Assembly: GCA_002430545.1 (NCBI GenBank)
Contig: DJCM01000004.1
Location: 75,982-139,981, forward strand
Reading direction: 5' to 3'
Origin: Flavobacteriaceae bacterium UBA5950
GTDB lineage: Bacteria; Bacteroidota; Bacteroidia; Flavobacteriales; Flavobacteriaceae
DNA length: 64,000 nucleotides
Shown here: one piece after another, positions 27,355-35,510 of the stretch
Layout of the letters: every line of letters starts with the position of its first letter
How positions within the stretch are numbered: position 1 is the stretch's first letter
The notes under the pieces: model-generated
Databases searched by the model: none
Told to the model about the DNA's origin: nothing
Seen by the model: only the letters and a program-made list of their open reading frames with translations
Program-made: the position numbers and the translations under genes

Positions 27355-27552
27355 GATTAATAGATTTGGTAGTACATAATTTTAAAATTTCCTTGACTTT
27401 TTTGCATATAGTCGCTGCGGAATAAACCTCCTGACTACAGCCCAATAAAAACAGAAAATCATTTTTCGGTTAAGTCAAGGGCTTTTTAAATGTAGAAAAA
27501 AATCGAATAAGTCAATACTTTCCTCTCACGAAATGCAGAGAATGAGCTTGAA
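27355..27552. other. Intergenic stretch with nested inverted repeats and a promoter-like box
   Basis: I see no protein-coding frame of note here. A TAnnTTTG match (TAGATTTG, plus strand) lies at 27361-27368. CCTTGACTT at 27391-27399 is the reverse complement of AAGTCAAGG at 27472-27480. Inside that pair, TAGTC (27409-27413) matches GACTA (27433-27437). A short T-run (27483-27487) follows the outer repeat. This could be a small structured RNA on the plus strand of about 110 nt. It lacks the conserved blocks I would expect of the SRP RNA and tmRNA. Confidence 0.4.
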
Positions 27553-28719
27553 TTAATTTCTGAGATTTGCAGTACTTTGAAATACTGTCTGCAGATACTC
27601 GCTTTCCTTTGAAGTAAGTTCAACACCCCGTCGCTTTTTCATAGCTTTTGCAGTTTCAATGACTTTATCGAGTCTGTTTTCGGTAAAGCCTTGTGCGCCT
27701 CCTCTCGAAAAACTAGGGATAAACTGGCGTGGGAAACCATGTCCAAATAAGTTACAACCAACCCCAATAACAGTAGCCGTATTAAAACTGGTTTGTATAG
27801 CACACTGGGAGTAATCCCCCATCATGAGCCCACAAAACTGCAGGTCAGTCTTGACAAAATTGCCACTTGTATAATCCCAAACACGCACAAGTCCATAGTC
27901 ATTTTTAAGGTTTGAAGCATCTGTCCCAGCACCAATATTACACCACTCGCCAATCACAGCATTACCCAAAAAGCCATCATGACCTTTGTTACAATTGCCA
28001 AAGAAAACAACATTATTGACTTCCCCTCCGACTTTTGCCTTTGGCCCAATGGAGCAATTGGAATAAACCTTGGTGCCCATTTTGATAACACTGTTTTTTC
28101 CAACATATAAAGGTCCTCTCAACATAGAACCCTCCATGATTGTTGCACCCTCATCGATATAAATCGGGCCATCGGTTGTATTTAAACTCACCCCTTCCAT
28201 GTTCACATTGGAGCCGATCGTTATTGCGCCATCGCCAATTTGTACGTTGTTGTCTGCTATCGTTGCAGAGACTTTATCTTTTGAGAGTAATGAAATATCA
28301 AATCGCAATGCATGCTCATTCATCAAGAAAAGATCCCAGTTGTGCTTGATGCGAATAAACTTTGATTTTTGAACCGAAATGCTTTCGTAGGAATCTATAA
28401 TTGAATCCTTTGAAGCAATACCCCCATGATAGGCAAGAACCTCACCCTCACAGACGAGTTTTTGATTGGGCGCTAAAGATTGAACAGCATCGACAAATTC
28501 TGAGGTTGGAATCAGAGACGCAAGTATGCAGATGTCAGGTGTTATATCATTTGGTTCAGTGAGATAATCATCTGTTTCGACAGTCACAGTCTTTGCAAAC
28601 AATTTGAGCCATCGCTCTCGAAAAGTCATTCCACCCATAAACAAGTCAGCAACAGGGCGCAAATAGACAAAAGGAAGCAAGTGTTCTCTGTCTAATCCAT
28701 CAAACAATCGGATATTCAT
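27553..28719 (-). CDS. GlmU-like sugar-nucleotidyltransferase/acetyltransferase
   Basis: The 388-residue protein belongs to a Bacteroidota GlmU-like family, predicted to form UDP-GlcNAc from glucosamine-1-phosphate. The N-terminal part opens IRLFDGLDREHLLPFVYLRPVADL, with a degenerate nucleotidyltransferase region. The C-terminal part (about residues 150-340) is a left-handed beta-helix of hexapeptide repeats (GATIMEGSMLRGPLYVGKNSVIKMGTKVYSN in sequence). It includes GEWCNIGAGTDASNLKNDYG and CAIQTSFNTATVIG. The classical GlmU pyrophosphorylase motif is absent, so the first activity is inferred from family. It follows rpmE after a terminator. Confidence 0.82.
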   Translation of the reverse strand: MNIRLFDGLDREHLLPFVYLRPVADLFMGGMTFRERWLKLFAKTVTVETDDYLTEPNDITPDICILASLIPTSEFVDAVQSLAPNQKLVCEGEVLAYHGGIASKDSIIDSYESISVQKSKFIRIKHNWDLFLMNEHALRFDISLLSKDKVSATIADNNVQIGDGAITIGSNVNMEGVSLNTTDGPIYIDEGATIMEGSMLRGPLYVGKNSVIKMGTKVYSNCSIGPKAKVGGEVNNVVFFGNCNKGHDGFLGNAVIGEWCNIGAGTDASNLKNDYGLVRVWDYTSGNFVKTDLQFCGLMMGDYSQCAIQTSFNTATVIGVGCNLFGHGFPRQFIPSFSRGGAQGFTENRLDKVIETAKAMKKRRGVELTSKESEYLQTVFQSTANLRN

Positions 28720-28741
28720 GTGATGTTGTAAAGTCTAAAAA

Positions 28742-28766
28742 TAAAAAAAACCTCTCAAAGAGAGGT
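28742..28766 (-). terminator. Rho-independent terminator after rpmE
   Basis: On the minus strand an ACCTCTC / GAGAGGT stem with a three-base loop is followed by eight T, 18 bp past the rpmE stop. Confidence 0.85.
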
Positions 28767-28783
28767 GTAGGGGAGATGAAAGT

Positions 28784-29035
28784 CTATTTTTTAAACTTTG
28801 CATATTTGTTTTTGAACTTATCAATACGACCAGCAGTATCAACCAATTTGGCTTTTCCAGTGTAGTAAGGATGAGAAGTTCTTGAAATCTCAAGTTTGAT
28901 CAATGGGTACTCAACACCATCAACATCAATTGTTTCTTTAGAACTTGCAGTTGACTTTGTAATAAAGACGTCTTCATTGGACATATCTTTGAAAGCTACC
29001 AATCTGTAATTTTCGGGATGAATACCTGATTTCAT
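28784..29035 (-). CDS. rpmE2: 50S ribosomal protein L31 type B (zinc-independent)
   Basis: The 83-residue protein starts MKSGIHPENYRLVAFKDMSN and contains PLIKLEISRTSHPYYTGKAKLVDTAGRIDKF, the L31 core. It has no cysteine, so it is the zinc-free B form that other bacteria induce under zinc limitation; here it may be the only L31. TAAATTTG (29061-29068, minus) is a likely -7 box, and a terminator follows the gene. Confidence 0.95.
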   Translation of the reverse strand: MKSGIHPENYRLVAFKDMSNEDVFITKSTASSKETIDVDGVEYPLIKLEISRTSHPYYTGKAKLVDTAGRIDKFKNKYAKFKK

Positions 29036-29060
29036 GGCTTTATAAAAATTAAAATGTGCA

Positions 29061-29068
29061 CAAATTTA
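29061..29068 (-). promoter_or_regulatory. Putative -7 promoter box for rpmE
   Basis: The minus strand reads TAAATTTG, matching TAnnTTTG, 25 bp before the L31 start. Confidence 0.45.
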
Positions 29069-29108
29069 ATAGTTTTTCCTAATTTTACCATACAATAAAA
29101 CAATAATC

Positions 29109-29621
29109 ATGCAAACAAACACCCCTACTATTCGAACTTATGCCTATAAGTATGGCATAATCATCTCAATTATAACCATTTCTTTCAGCTTGATGTTACA
29201 CTTTATGGACCTCACATATTCAGGTTCAAACGTACCTCAAATTGTAAATTTAGTTGTATCTGCAGGGTGTATCATCATTGCCATTGTTAGTTTTCGATCT
29301 GCAAATAGCAATAAATTAAACGTTAGGCAGGCAGTGAAACTCGGCATAGCAACAGCAGTGATCTCAGGAATTATAGCTGTATTTTACACGCTTTTATTTG
29401 CGAATGTCATTGAGCCAGATTTTGTTGAAAGGCTCGGAAACGAGGTTACAGCAAAGCAAATGGCAGAAAGGTTTCCCCAGATGACCTCCGATCAGATTCA
29501 ACAACAAGTAGATATGCAAGCGAAATTCTTTTGGGTTACTTATCCATTTCTTTTGATTTTTTCTTGTATTTATGGGTTAGTTGTTGGTTGGGTCACAGGA
29601 CTCTTTACTAGAAGAAGCTAA
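29109..29621 (+). CDS. DUF4199-type membrane protein
   Basis: The 170-residue protein has four predicted transmembrane segments (about residues 15-33, 43-62, 78-98 and 142-163). A soluble stretch between the third and fourth contains EPDFVERLGNEVTAKQMAERFPQMTSDQIQQQVD. This arrangement is typical of the Bacteroidota DUF4199 family, which often precedes a family 2 glycosyltransferase, as here. Function unknown; a role in supporting the neighbouring transferase is a guess from context. The glycosyltransferase start is 13 bp downstream. Confidence 0.8.
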   Translation: MQTNTPTIRTYAYKYGIIISIITISFSLMLHFMDLTYSGSNVPQIVNLVVSAGCIIIAIVSFRSANSNKLNVRQAVKLGIATAVISGIIAVFYTLLFANVIEPDFVERLGNEVTAKQMAERFPQMTSDQIQQQVDMQAKFFWVTYPFLLIFSCIYGLVVGWVTGLFTRRS

Positions 29622-29634
29622 AGCAAAATCGGGA

Positions 29635-30594
29635 GTGAATAAACAAAATCATGTTGATGTTTCTGTTGTTATTCCTTATCTAGATGAATCGGAATCGCTC
29701 CCAGAGCTCTACAAGCAAATCACTCAATCGCTATCATCTACAAACTGGTCTTATGAACTCATTTTCGTCGATGATGGGAGTCAGGACAGTAGTTGGGATA
29801 TCATCAATTCTTTTCGCAAGACAGATGATCGTGTGAGTGGCATAAAATTCACTCGAAACTTTGGAAAGTCTCAAGCTCTCCATGCGGGCTTTGAACGCTC
29901 GCAAGGAGAGGTTGTCTTTACAATGGATGCTGATTTACAAGATAATCCTAAAGAGTTAGAAGCACTTTACAATAAGCTGAAAAGTGAGAATCTAGACCTG
30001 GTTTCTGGTTGGAAAAAGGTGCGACATGATCCTCTTTTTACAAAGACGATTCCTTCAAGGTTCTACAATTGGACTGCACGCCTTTTCTCAGGAATCCCTT
30101 TACATGATTTTAACTGTGGCCTGAAGGCATACAGAAAAGAAGTTGTAAAATCGATTCAAGTCCTTGGTGAAATGCATCGATACATCCCACTGTTGGCCAA
30201 GCATGCTGGATATAGTGCCATTGGGGAACAGGTTGTTGAACACAGTGCACGAAAATATGGGAAAACCAAGTTTGGTCCCAAACGATTTGTCAATGGGTTT
30301 TTGGATCTGATCACACTTCTTTTTTTACAGCGATTTGGCAAACGACCCATGCATTTTTTTGGGTTGGTTGGAACATTGATGCTCGTCACTGGTTTTGGCT
30401 TTGCTTTGTACCTAGGGATCGATAAACTCTATCTAGAAACAGAAGGCCGACTGATTACCGAAAGACCTGAGTTTTACATTGCCTTAACGACCATGATCTT
30501 AGGAAGTCAGTTTTTTCTTGCTGGGTTTTTAGCAGAGTTGTTTCTAAGAAGTCGAAACAAAATTCCGAATTATAGGATTTACGAAACAATTTAG
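29635..30594 (+). CDS. Family 2 glycosyltransferase with C-terminal membrane anchors (ArnC/dolichol-phosphate mannosyltransferase-like)
   Basis: The 319-residue protein transfers a sugar, probably onto a polyprenyl phosphate carrier. The GT2 domain (about residues 1-230) has DVSVVIPYLDESESLPEL, FVDDGSQDSSW and MDADLQDNP with the metal-binding DxD-type site. HDFNCGLKAYRKEV follows. Two transmembrane helices end the protein (LVGTLMLVTGFGFALYLG and YIALTTMILGSQFFLAGFLAELF). I chose GTG at 29635, just after the DUF4199 stop. A longer frame from TTG at 29581 would overlap that gene by 41 bp. Confidence 0.9.
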   Translation: MNKQNHVDVSVVIPYLDESESLPELYKQITQSLSSTNWSYELIFVDDGSQDSSWDIINSFRKTDDRVSGIKFTRNFGKSQALHAGFERSQGEVVFTMDADLQDNPKELEALYNKLKSENLDLVSGWKKVRHDPLFTKTIPSRFYNWTARLFSGIPLHDFNCGLKAYRKEVVKSIQVLGEMHRYIPLLAKHAGYSAIGEQVVEHSARKYGKTKFGPKRFVNGFLDLITLLFLQRFGKRPMHFFGLVGTLMLVTGFGFALYLGIDKLYLETEGRLITERPEFYIALTTMILGSQFFLAGFLAELFLRSRNKIPNYRIYETI

Positions 30595-30617
30595 GGGTTA
30601 AAAATCAAATGATTACC

Positions 30618-30625
30618 TAAATTTG
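30618..30625 (+). promoter_or_regulatory. Putative -7 promoter box for the sugar-mutase gene
   Basis: TAAATTTG matches TAnnTTTG, 19 bp before the ATG at 30645. Confidence 0.45.
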
Positions 30626-30644
30626 TTGCTTGTAATTAAATCGA

Positions 30645-32354
30645 ATGGATGACAACTTTATGGCACAGGTTGCCAAATGGCAAAAAGAGCCTTTTGACAA
30701 AGAAACACAAGAAAAAGTTACTGCCCTTTTAAACAACCCCAAAGCGTTAGAAGATGCCTTTTATACCAACCTATCATTTGGGACTGGGGGTATGCGCGGC
30801 ATCATGGGCGTTGGCACCAATCGAGTGAATCGATATACTTTTGGCCGCAACACCCAAGGACTAAGCAACTACATCAAAAAAAAATTTCCTAACAAACAAG
30901 CAAAGGTCATTATTGGGTATGACTGTAGACACCAAAGCGATACACTTGCGCAAACTGTGGCAGATATTTTTTCTGCCAACGACATTCATGTCTATCTTTT
31001 TTCGGCACTTCGGCCAACCCCTGAAGTGTCATTCGCTGTGCGTGAGTTGGGCGCTCAATGTGGTGTTGTTCTTACTGCCTCCCACAACCCACCTGAATAT
31101 AATGGCTACAAGGTCTATTGGGAAGACGGTGGGCAGATTGTACCACCACACGACAATGCGATTATTGAAGAAATCAATGCCACTCAATTTTCTGACATTC
31201 AATTTGTTGCCAAATCAGAGAATATTACATCTATAGACAAAGAAGTAGATGAGGTCTTTCAAGATGCTTGCGTTGCCAATGGTCGACTGGGGAATGGCGA
31301 TCGATCAAAACTCAAAATTGTATTCACTTCACTTCACGGCACATCGATTACTGCTATTCCAGCTGTGTTGCAAAAAGCAGGCTACTCACAAGTCTATATT
31401 GTAGATGAACAAGCTGAGCCAGATGGAGATTTTCCAACAGTAGACTCTCCCAACCCTGAAGAACCTGCAGCGCTAGCTTTGGCACTACAAAAAGCAGAGG
31501 AAGTCAATGCTAACATTGTGATTGGCACTGACCCTGATGCAGATCGATTAGGGATAGCTGTTCGAAATCAAAAGGGCGAGTTGGAACTCCTCAATGGCAA
31601 TCAAACGATGATTGTAATGACCCAGTTTATTTTGGAACATCTCAAACGAGATCAAAACAAAGCTTATTTCATTGGGTCAACTGTTGTTTCAACCCCCATG
31701 ATGGAAAAGTTGGCATCATATTACAACCTCGATTGCAAAATAGGCTTGACAGGTTTTAAATGGATTGCTAAAATGATTGAAGATTATCCTGATGAAGCTT
31801 TTGTAGGAGGCGGCGAAGAGAGTTTTGGATTTATGGTTGGGGATTTTTTACGAGATAAAGACGCCATCACATCATCATTACTCGCATGTGAAGTCGAATC
31901 TACTGCCCTATCAAATGGTGAAACCTTTTTCGACCAGCTGCTAAAAGCCTATGAAGCATTTGGGTTGTATCAAGAAAAACTGGTCTCATTTGTAAAAAAA
32001 GGAAAAGAGGGTGCACATGAGATAAAAAAAATGATGGACAATCTTCGAAAAACACCACCCAGTGAAATCGATGGTGTTGTGATTGAAACCATTGAGGATT
32101 TTAAAACAGGAATAAAACTCGACTGTAAGAGTGGTAAAAAAGAAAAGATGACGCTTCCCAAATCAGATGTCATTATATTTACAGCTGAAAATGGCACCAA
32201 AGTCGCAGCGCGACCGAGCGGCACTGAGCCAAAAATCAAATTTTATTTCAGTGTTCACTGTCCGTTCAATAATCGTTTAGAATACACTGCATTGCGCTCA
32301 GATTTAATCGATAGAATTGATCGTATGTGCGTGCAATTAGGATTAACAGCATGA
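30645..32354 (+). CDS. pgcA: Phosphoglucomutase/phosphomannomutase (alpha-D-phosphohexomutase)
   Basis: This enzyme interconverts hexose-1- and hexose-6-phosphates, linking central metabolism to polysaccharide precursors. The 569-residue protein has the phosphoserine loop TASHNP (Ser146), the metal loop DPDADR at 296-301, the sugar-binding GGGEESFG, and the phosphate-binding RPSGTEPKIKFYF near the C-terminus. Length and motif order match the PgcA/PGM2-like group. The stop overlaps the ABC exporter start by 4 bp (ATGA). Confidence 0.94.
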   Translation: MDDNFMAQVAKWQKEPFDKETQEKVTALLNNPKALEDAFYTNLSFGTGGMRGIMGVGTNRVNRYTFGRNTQGLSNYIKKKFPNKQAKVIIGYDCRHQSDTLAQTVADIFSANDIHVYLFSALRPTPEVSFAVRELGAQCGVVLTASHNPPEYNGYKVYWEDGGQIVPPHDNAIIEEINATQFSDIQFVAKSENITSIDKEVDEVFQDACVANGRLGNGDRSKLKIVFTSLHGTSITAIPAVLQKAGYSQVYIVDEQAEPDGDFPTVDSPNPEEPAALALALQKAEEVNANIVIGTDPDADRLGIAVRNQKGELELLNGNQTMIVMTQFILEHLKRDQNKAYFIGSTVVSTPMMEKLASYYNLDCKIGLTGFKWIAKMIEDYPDEAFVGGGEESFGFMVGDFLRDKDAITSSLLACEVESTALSNGETFFDQLLKAYEAFGLYQEKLVSFVKKGKEGAHEIKKMMDNLRKTPPSEIDGVVIETIEDFKTGIKLDCKSGKKEKMTLPKSDVIIFTAENGTKVAARPSGTEPKIKFYFSVHCPFNNRLEYTALRSDLIDRIDRMCVQLGLTA

Positions 32355-34174
32355 CCTATTTTTGGAAAATATTTCGATTTGCCAAGCCCTACTCTAAGTA
32401 CATGGCGCTGAATATTTTCTTTAATATTTTGTATGCTTTCTTCAATGCGTTTTCATTTTTGGTGCTTATGCCGATGTTGGAAGTATTGTTTGGGGAAAAC
32501 CGAGCTGTTTACACCAAACCCTCCTTTTCAGGCGCGTTAGATTTTAAAACTTACATCTCTGAACGAATGAGTTTTGAAGTCACTCGTTATGCCAGCGATG
32601 ACCCACAGCGTGCTTTAGTATTGGTGATTTCCTTGATTTTAGTCACCTTTTTATTAAAAAATCTATTCAACTACATCGCGCTGTTTTTCATCACTTTTTT
32701 GCGCAACGGGATTTTAAAAGATATCCGAATCGCATTGTACAACACAATTACTAATTTGTCGATTGCACACTTTACTGAAAAGCGAAAAGGTGATTTTATG
32801 TCGCGTGTTTCAAACGACGTTACTGAAGTTCAATATAGCTTTTTATCCATACTCGAGCTGCTCATTCGCGAACCACTCACAATTTTATTTGCGCTGATTA
32901 TGATGTTCAGCATCAGTCCTCAACTCTCAATATTTGTGCTGTTGTTTGTACCATTTGCTGGTATTATCATTTCAAGAATAGGAAAGACACTACAACCCAA
33001 ATCAAATAAGGTTCAAATTGAAGTTGGTGATATTCTTTCCAAGATTGAAGAGACCATTGGTGGACTCAATATCATTAAAGCTTTTCGAGCAGAAAAAGCG
33101 TTTCAAAATAATTTTAAAGCAACGAATCAACGCTTATTTAAACTATCAAATAGTTTGATCAATCGGATGAACTTATCGAGCCCTCTCAGTGAATTTTTAG
33201 GCATTGGTGTCTTTGGAATTTTATTGTGGTATGGTGGCAGTTTGGTGCTTGTGGAAAAAGAGCTCAACGCTGCAGCCTTTCTCACCTTTTTGGCATTGGC
33301 ATATGGTGTATTAACCCCTGCAAAAGGCATTAGTAAAGCATTGTACAGCATCAAAAAAGGGAATGCAGCTGCTGCTCGTATCCTTGAAATACTCGAAACC
33401 AACAACCCCATCAAGGATCCAGAAAAACCTGAGGGACTAAACGCTTTCAAAAAAGAAGTAGTATTTGATAATGTCTCATTTGCCTATGAAGATAAAATTG
33501 TGATTGAAAAGCTCAATTTGAGCATCCCAAAAGGATCATCTGTAGCACTCGTTGGACCCTCTGGTGGAGGTAAAACAACCATTGCAAATCTTGTCCCTCG
33601 ATTTTATGATATTAGTGATGGTTCCATTTCTATCGATGGTACAGACATTCGAAAATTGACCAAAGACAAGCTGCGTTCATTTCTGGGAATCGTTACGCAA
33701 GAGGCTATTTTGTTCAACGATACTGTTGCGAATAATCTTCGAATTGCAAAGCCTGACGCCAATGAAAAAGAACTTCAAAATGCAGCTGAAATTGCTAACG
33801 CATTATCGTTTATCAAGGCCCTTCCCCAAGGATTTGATACAGTGATTGGAGAACGAGGAAACAAGCTTTCAGGTGGGCAAAAACAAAGACTATCGATCGC
33901 TAGGGCTGTGCTTAAAAATCCAGAGATTCTCATCTTAGATGAGGCAACTTCTGCCCTAGACACAGAATCTGAACGACTGGTACAGGACGCACTGATCGAA
34001 ATGATGAAAAGTAGAACATCCATTGTCATTGCCCATCGTTTATCAACCATACAGAATGTAGATTTGATTATTGTTTTACAGAATGGAAAGATTGTTGAAA
34101 GAGGTACACATGATGAATTGATTTCCAAAAAGGGTGCCTACAACAAACTCATCGAACTCCAATCTTTTCAATAA
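32351..34174 (+). CDS. ABC exporter, fused permease and ATPase (MsbA-like)
   Basis: The 607-residue half-transporter has an N-terminal six-helix membrane domain (to about residue 330) and an ATPase domain. The ATPase has Walker A GPSGGGKT at 402-409, signature LSGGQKQRLSIA, Walker B ILILDEATSALD and switch histidine in IVIAHRLST. It resembles MsbA and other lipid or drug exporters. In this phylum such a gene may flip lipid A or a polyprenyl-linked glycan, but the substrate cannot be read from sequence. It overlaps pgcA by 4 bp and lies 7 bp before the methylase gene. Confidence 0.92.
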   Translation: MTYFWKIFRFAKPYSKYMALNIFFNILYAFFNAFSFLVLMPMLEVLFGENRAVYTKPSFSGALDFKTYISERMSFEVTRYASDDPQRALVLVISLILVTFLLKNLFNYIALFFITFLRNGILKDIRIALYNTITNLSIAHFTEKRKGDFMSRVSNDVTEVQYSFLSILELLIREPLTILFALIMMFSISPQLSIFVLLFVPFAGIIISRIGKTLQPKSNKVQIEVGDILSKIEETIGGLNIIKAFRAEKAFQNNFKATNQRLFKLSNSLINRMNLSSPLSEFLGIGVFGILLWYGGSLVLVEKELNAAAFLTFLALAYGVLTPAKGISKALYSIKKGNAAAARILEILETNNPIKDPEKPEGLNAFKKEVVFDNVSFAYEDKIVIEKLNLSIPKGSSVALVGPSGGGKTTIANLVPRFYDISDGSISIDGTDIRKLTKDKLRSFLGIVTQEAILFNDTVANNLRIAKPDANEKELQNAAEIANALSFIKALPQGFDTVIGERGNKLSGGQKQRLSIARAVLKNPEILILDEATSALDTESERLVQDALIEMMKSRTSIVIAHRLSTIQNVDLIIVLQNGKIVERGTHDELISKKGAYNKLIELQSFQ

Positions 34175-34181
34175 TCACTCG

Positions 34182-35414
34182 ATGAAGAAGGGGCATAAGC
34201 AAGTACGACTCCACAAAAACCTTGCAGTTGCTGTGGTCAACTGTTTGGAGGCTATTTTTAACCAAGGCAAACAGGCAGATAAGGTCATTGCAAAAATGCT
34301 CAAGTCAGACAAGCGTTGGGGGAAGCGAGATCGTGGGTTTATTGCTGAAAACACTTATGAAATCATTCGTTGGAAACGCCTTTATGCCGAATTGGCTGAT
34401 GTGAAAGAGACCTTTAGCAATTCGAATCTCTGGCGGCTGCTCAGCGTGAGGTGGGTGCTACAAGGCATTTCACTTCCTCCTTGGGACGAGGTTCAGAAAA
34501 CACCTGCTCGAAGGGTCAAGGGAAAATTTGATGGTCTTCAAAAACATCGAGCTTTGGTATGCTCGATTACAGATTGGTTGGATAACATTGGCGTTGCCAA
34601 TTTTGGGGAAAGCAAATGGCGAGATGAGCTCGACGCACTCAACACCCAAGCAAGTGTGGTGCTGCGCGTCAATCGATTAAAAACAAACCCTAAAATCCTT
34701 CAAAAAGAATTAACTCTAGAGGGGTTCAAGCTCGTTTCACACCCCTCCTATCCAGATGCTCTGATTTTGGAAGAAAGGGCAAATGTGTTTGACACTGAAT
34801 CGTTTCAAAAGGGTTTCTTTGAGGTGCAAGATGCTTCTTCGCAGCTCGTTGGATATTTCGCAGAAGTATCACCTGGGATGCAGGTAATCGATGCTTGTGC
34901 GGGTGCTGGTGGTAAGAGTTTACACCTCGCTGCATTGATGGAAAACAAAGGGCAACTCACAGCACTGGATATTTATTCACACAAACTACATGAATTGAAA
35001 AGAAGAGCACGACGTGCAGGGGCACACAACATCACGACAAGACAAATCAGCTCGAACAAGGTGATTAAAAAACTACAAAATCGTGCTGATCGTGTGTTGA
35101 TCGATGCCCCTTGTACTGGTCTAGGTGTGTTGCGTCGCAACCCTGATGCAAAATGGAAAATTGATGCTGATTTTTTAGAAAGAGTAAAGCAAACACAACA
35201 ACAAATTTTAAGTGCTTATGCGTCGATGGTTAAACCTGGTGGGAAACTGATCTATGCAACCTGCTCGATACTGAAAGAGGAAAACCAAGAGCAAGTAGAG
35301 CAGTTTTTAAAATCACCAAAAGGAACTGAATTTACACTCGAAAAAGATAACTTCATAAGCCCTGCCAAAAGTGGTTTTGATGGCTTCTATATGGCAAGAA
35401 TAATTCGATCATAA
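34182..35414 (+). CDS. RsmB/NOP-family RNA (cytosine-5-)-methyltransferase
   Basis: This is a SAM-dependent m5C methylase, most like RsmB, which methylates 16S rRNA C967 in E. coli. The 410-residue protein has an N-terminal NusB-like helical region (about residues 10-140). The methylase fold follows, with SAM motif DACAGAGGKSLHLAAL and the two catalytic cysteines in DAPCTGLG (Cys311) and YATCSIL (Cys361). RRNPDAKWK follows the first. The start at 34182 lies 7 bp after the exporter stop, so co-transcription is likely. Confidence 0.9.
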   Translation: MKKGHKQVRLHKNLAVAVVNCLEAIFNQGKQADKVIAKMLKSDKRWGKRDRGFIAENTYEIIRWKRLYAELADVKETFSNSNLWRLLSVRWVLQGISLPPWDEVQKTPARRVKGKFDGLQKHRALVCSITDWLDNIGVANFGESKWRDELDALNTQASVVLRVNRLKTNPKILQKELTLEGFKLVSHPSYPDALILEERANVFDTESFQKGFFEVQDASSQLVGYFAEVSPGMQVIDACAGAGGKSLHLAALMENKGQLTALDIYSHKLHELKRRARRAGAHNITTRQISSNKVIKKLQNRADRVLIDAPCTGLGVLRRNPDAKWKIDADFLERVKQTQQQILSAYASMVKPGGKLIYATCSILKEENQEQVEQFLKSPKGTEFTLEKDNFISPAKSGFDGFYMARIIRS

Positions 35415-35485
35415 TTGTTGATAAATAAGTGAAAAGGATTCATACTTTCCTATCATTATCCATACCCTACAAGCAATCAATTAAT

Positions 35486-35493
35486 TATTTTTG
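35486..35493 (+). promoter_or_regulatory. Putative -7 promoter box for purL
   Basis: TATTTTTG matches TAnnTTTG, 17 bp before the ATG at 35511. Confidence 0.45.
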
Positions 35494-35510
35494 TACATCA
35501 TTCTGTGTCT

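Noticed and set aside
27390..27490. SRP RNA or tmRNA in the structured intergenic stretch
   Set aside because: The conserved GGAAGCAG-type loop of SRP RNA and the tRNA-like ends of tmRNA are absent.
29581..29634. Longer glycosyltransferase start at TTG 29581
   Set aside because: It would add 18 residues without family similarity and overlap the DUF4199 gene by 41 bp; the GTG at 29635 fits the usual gene junction better.
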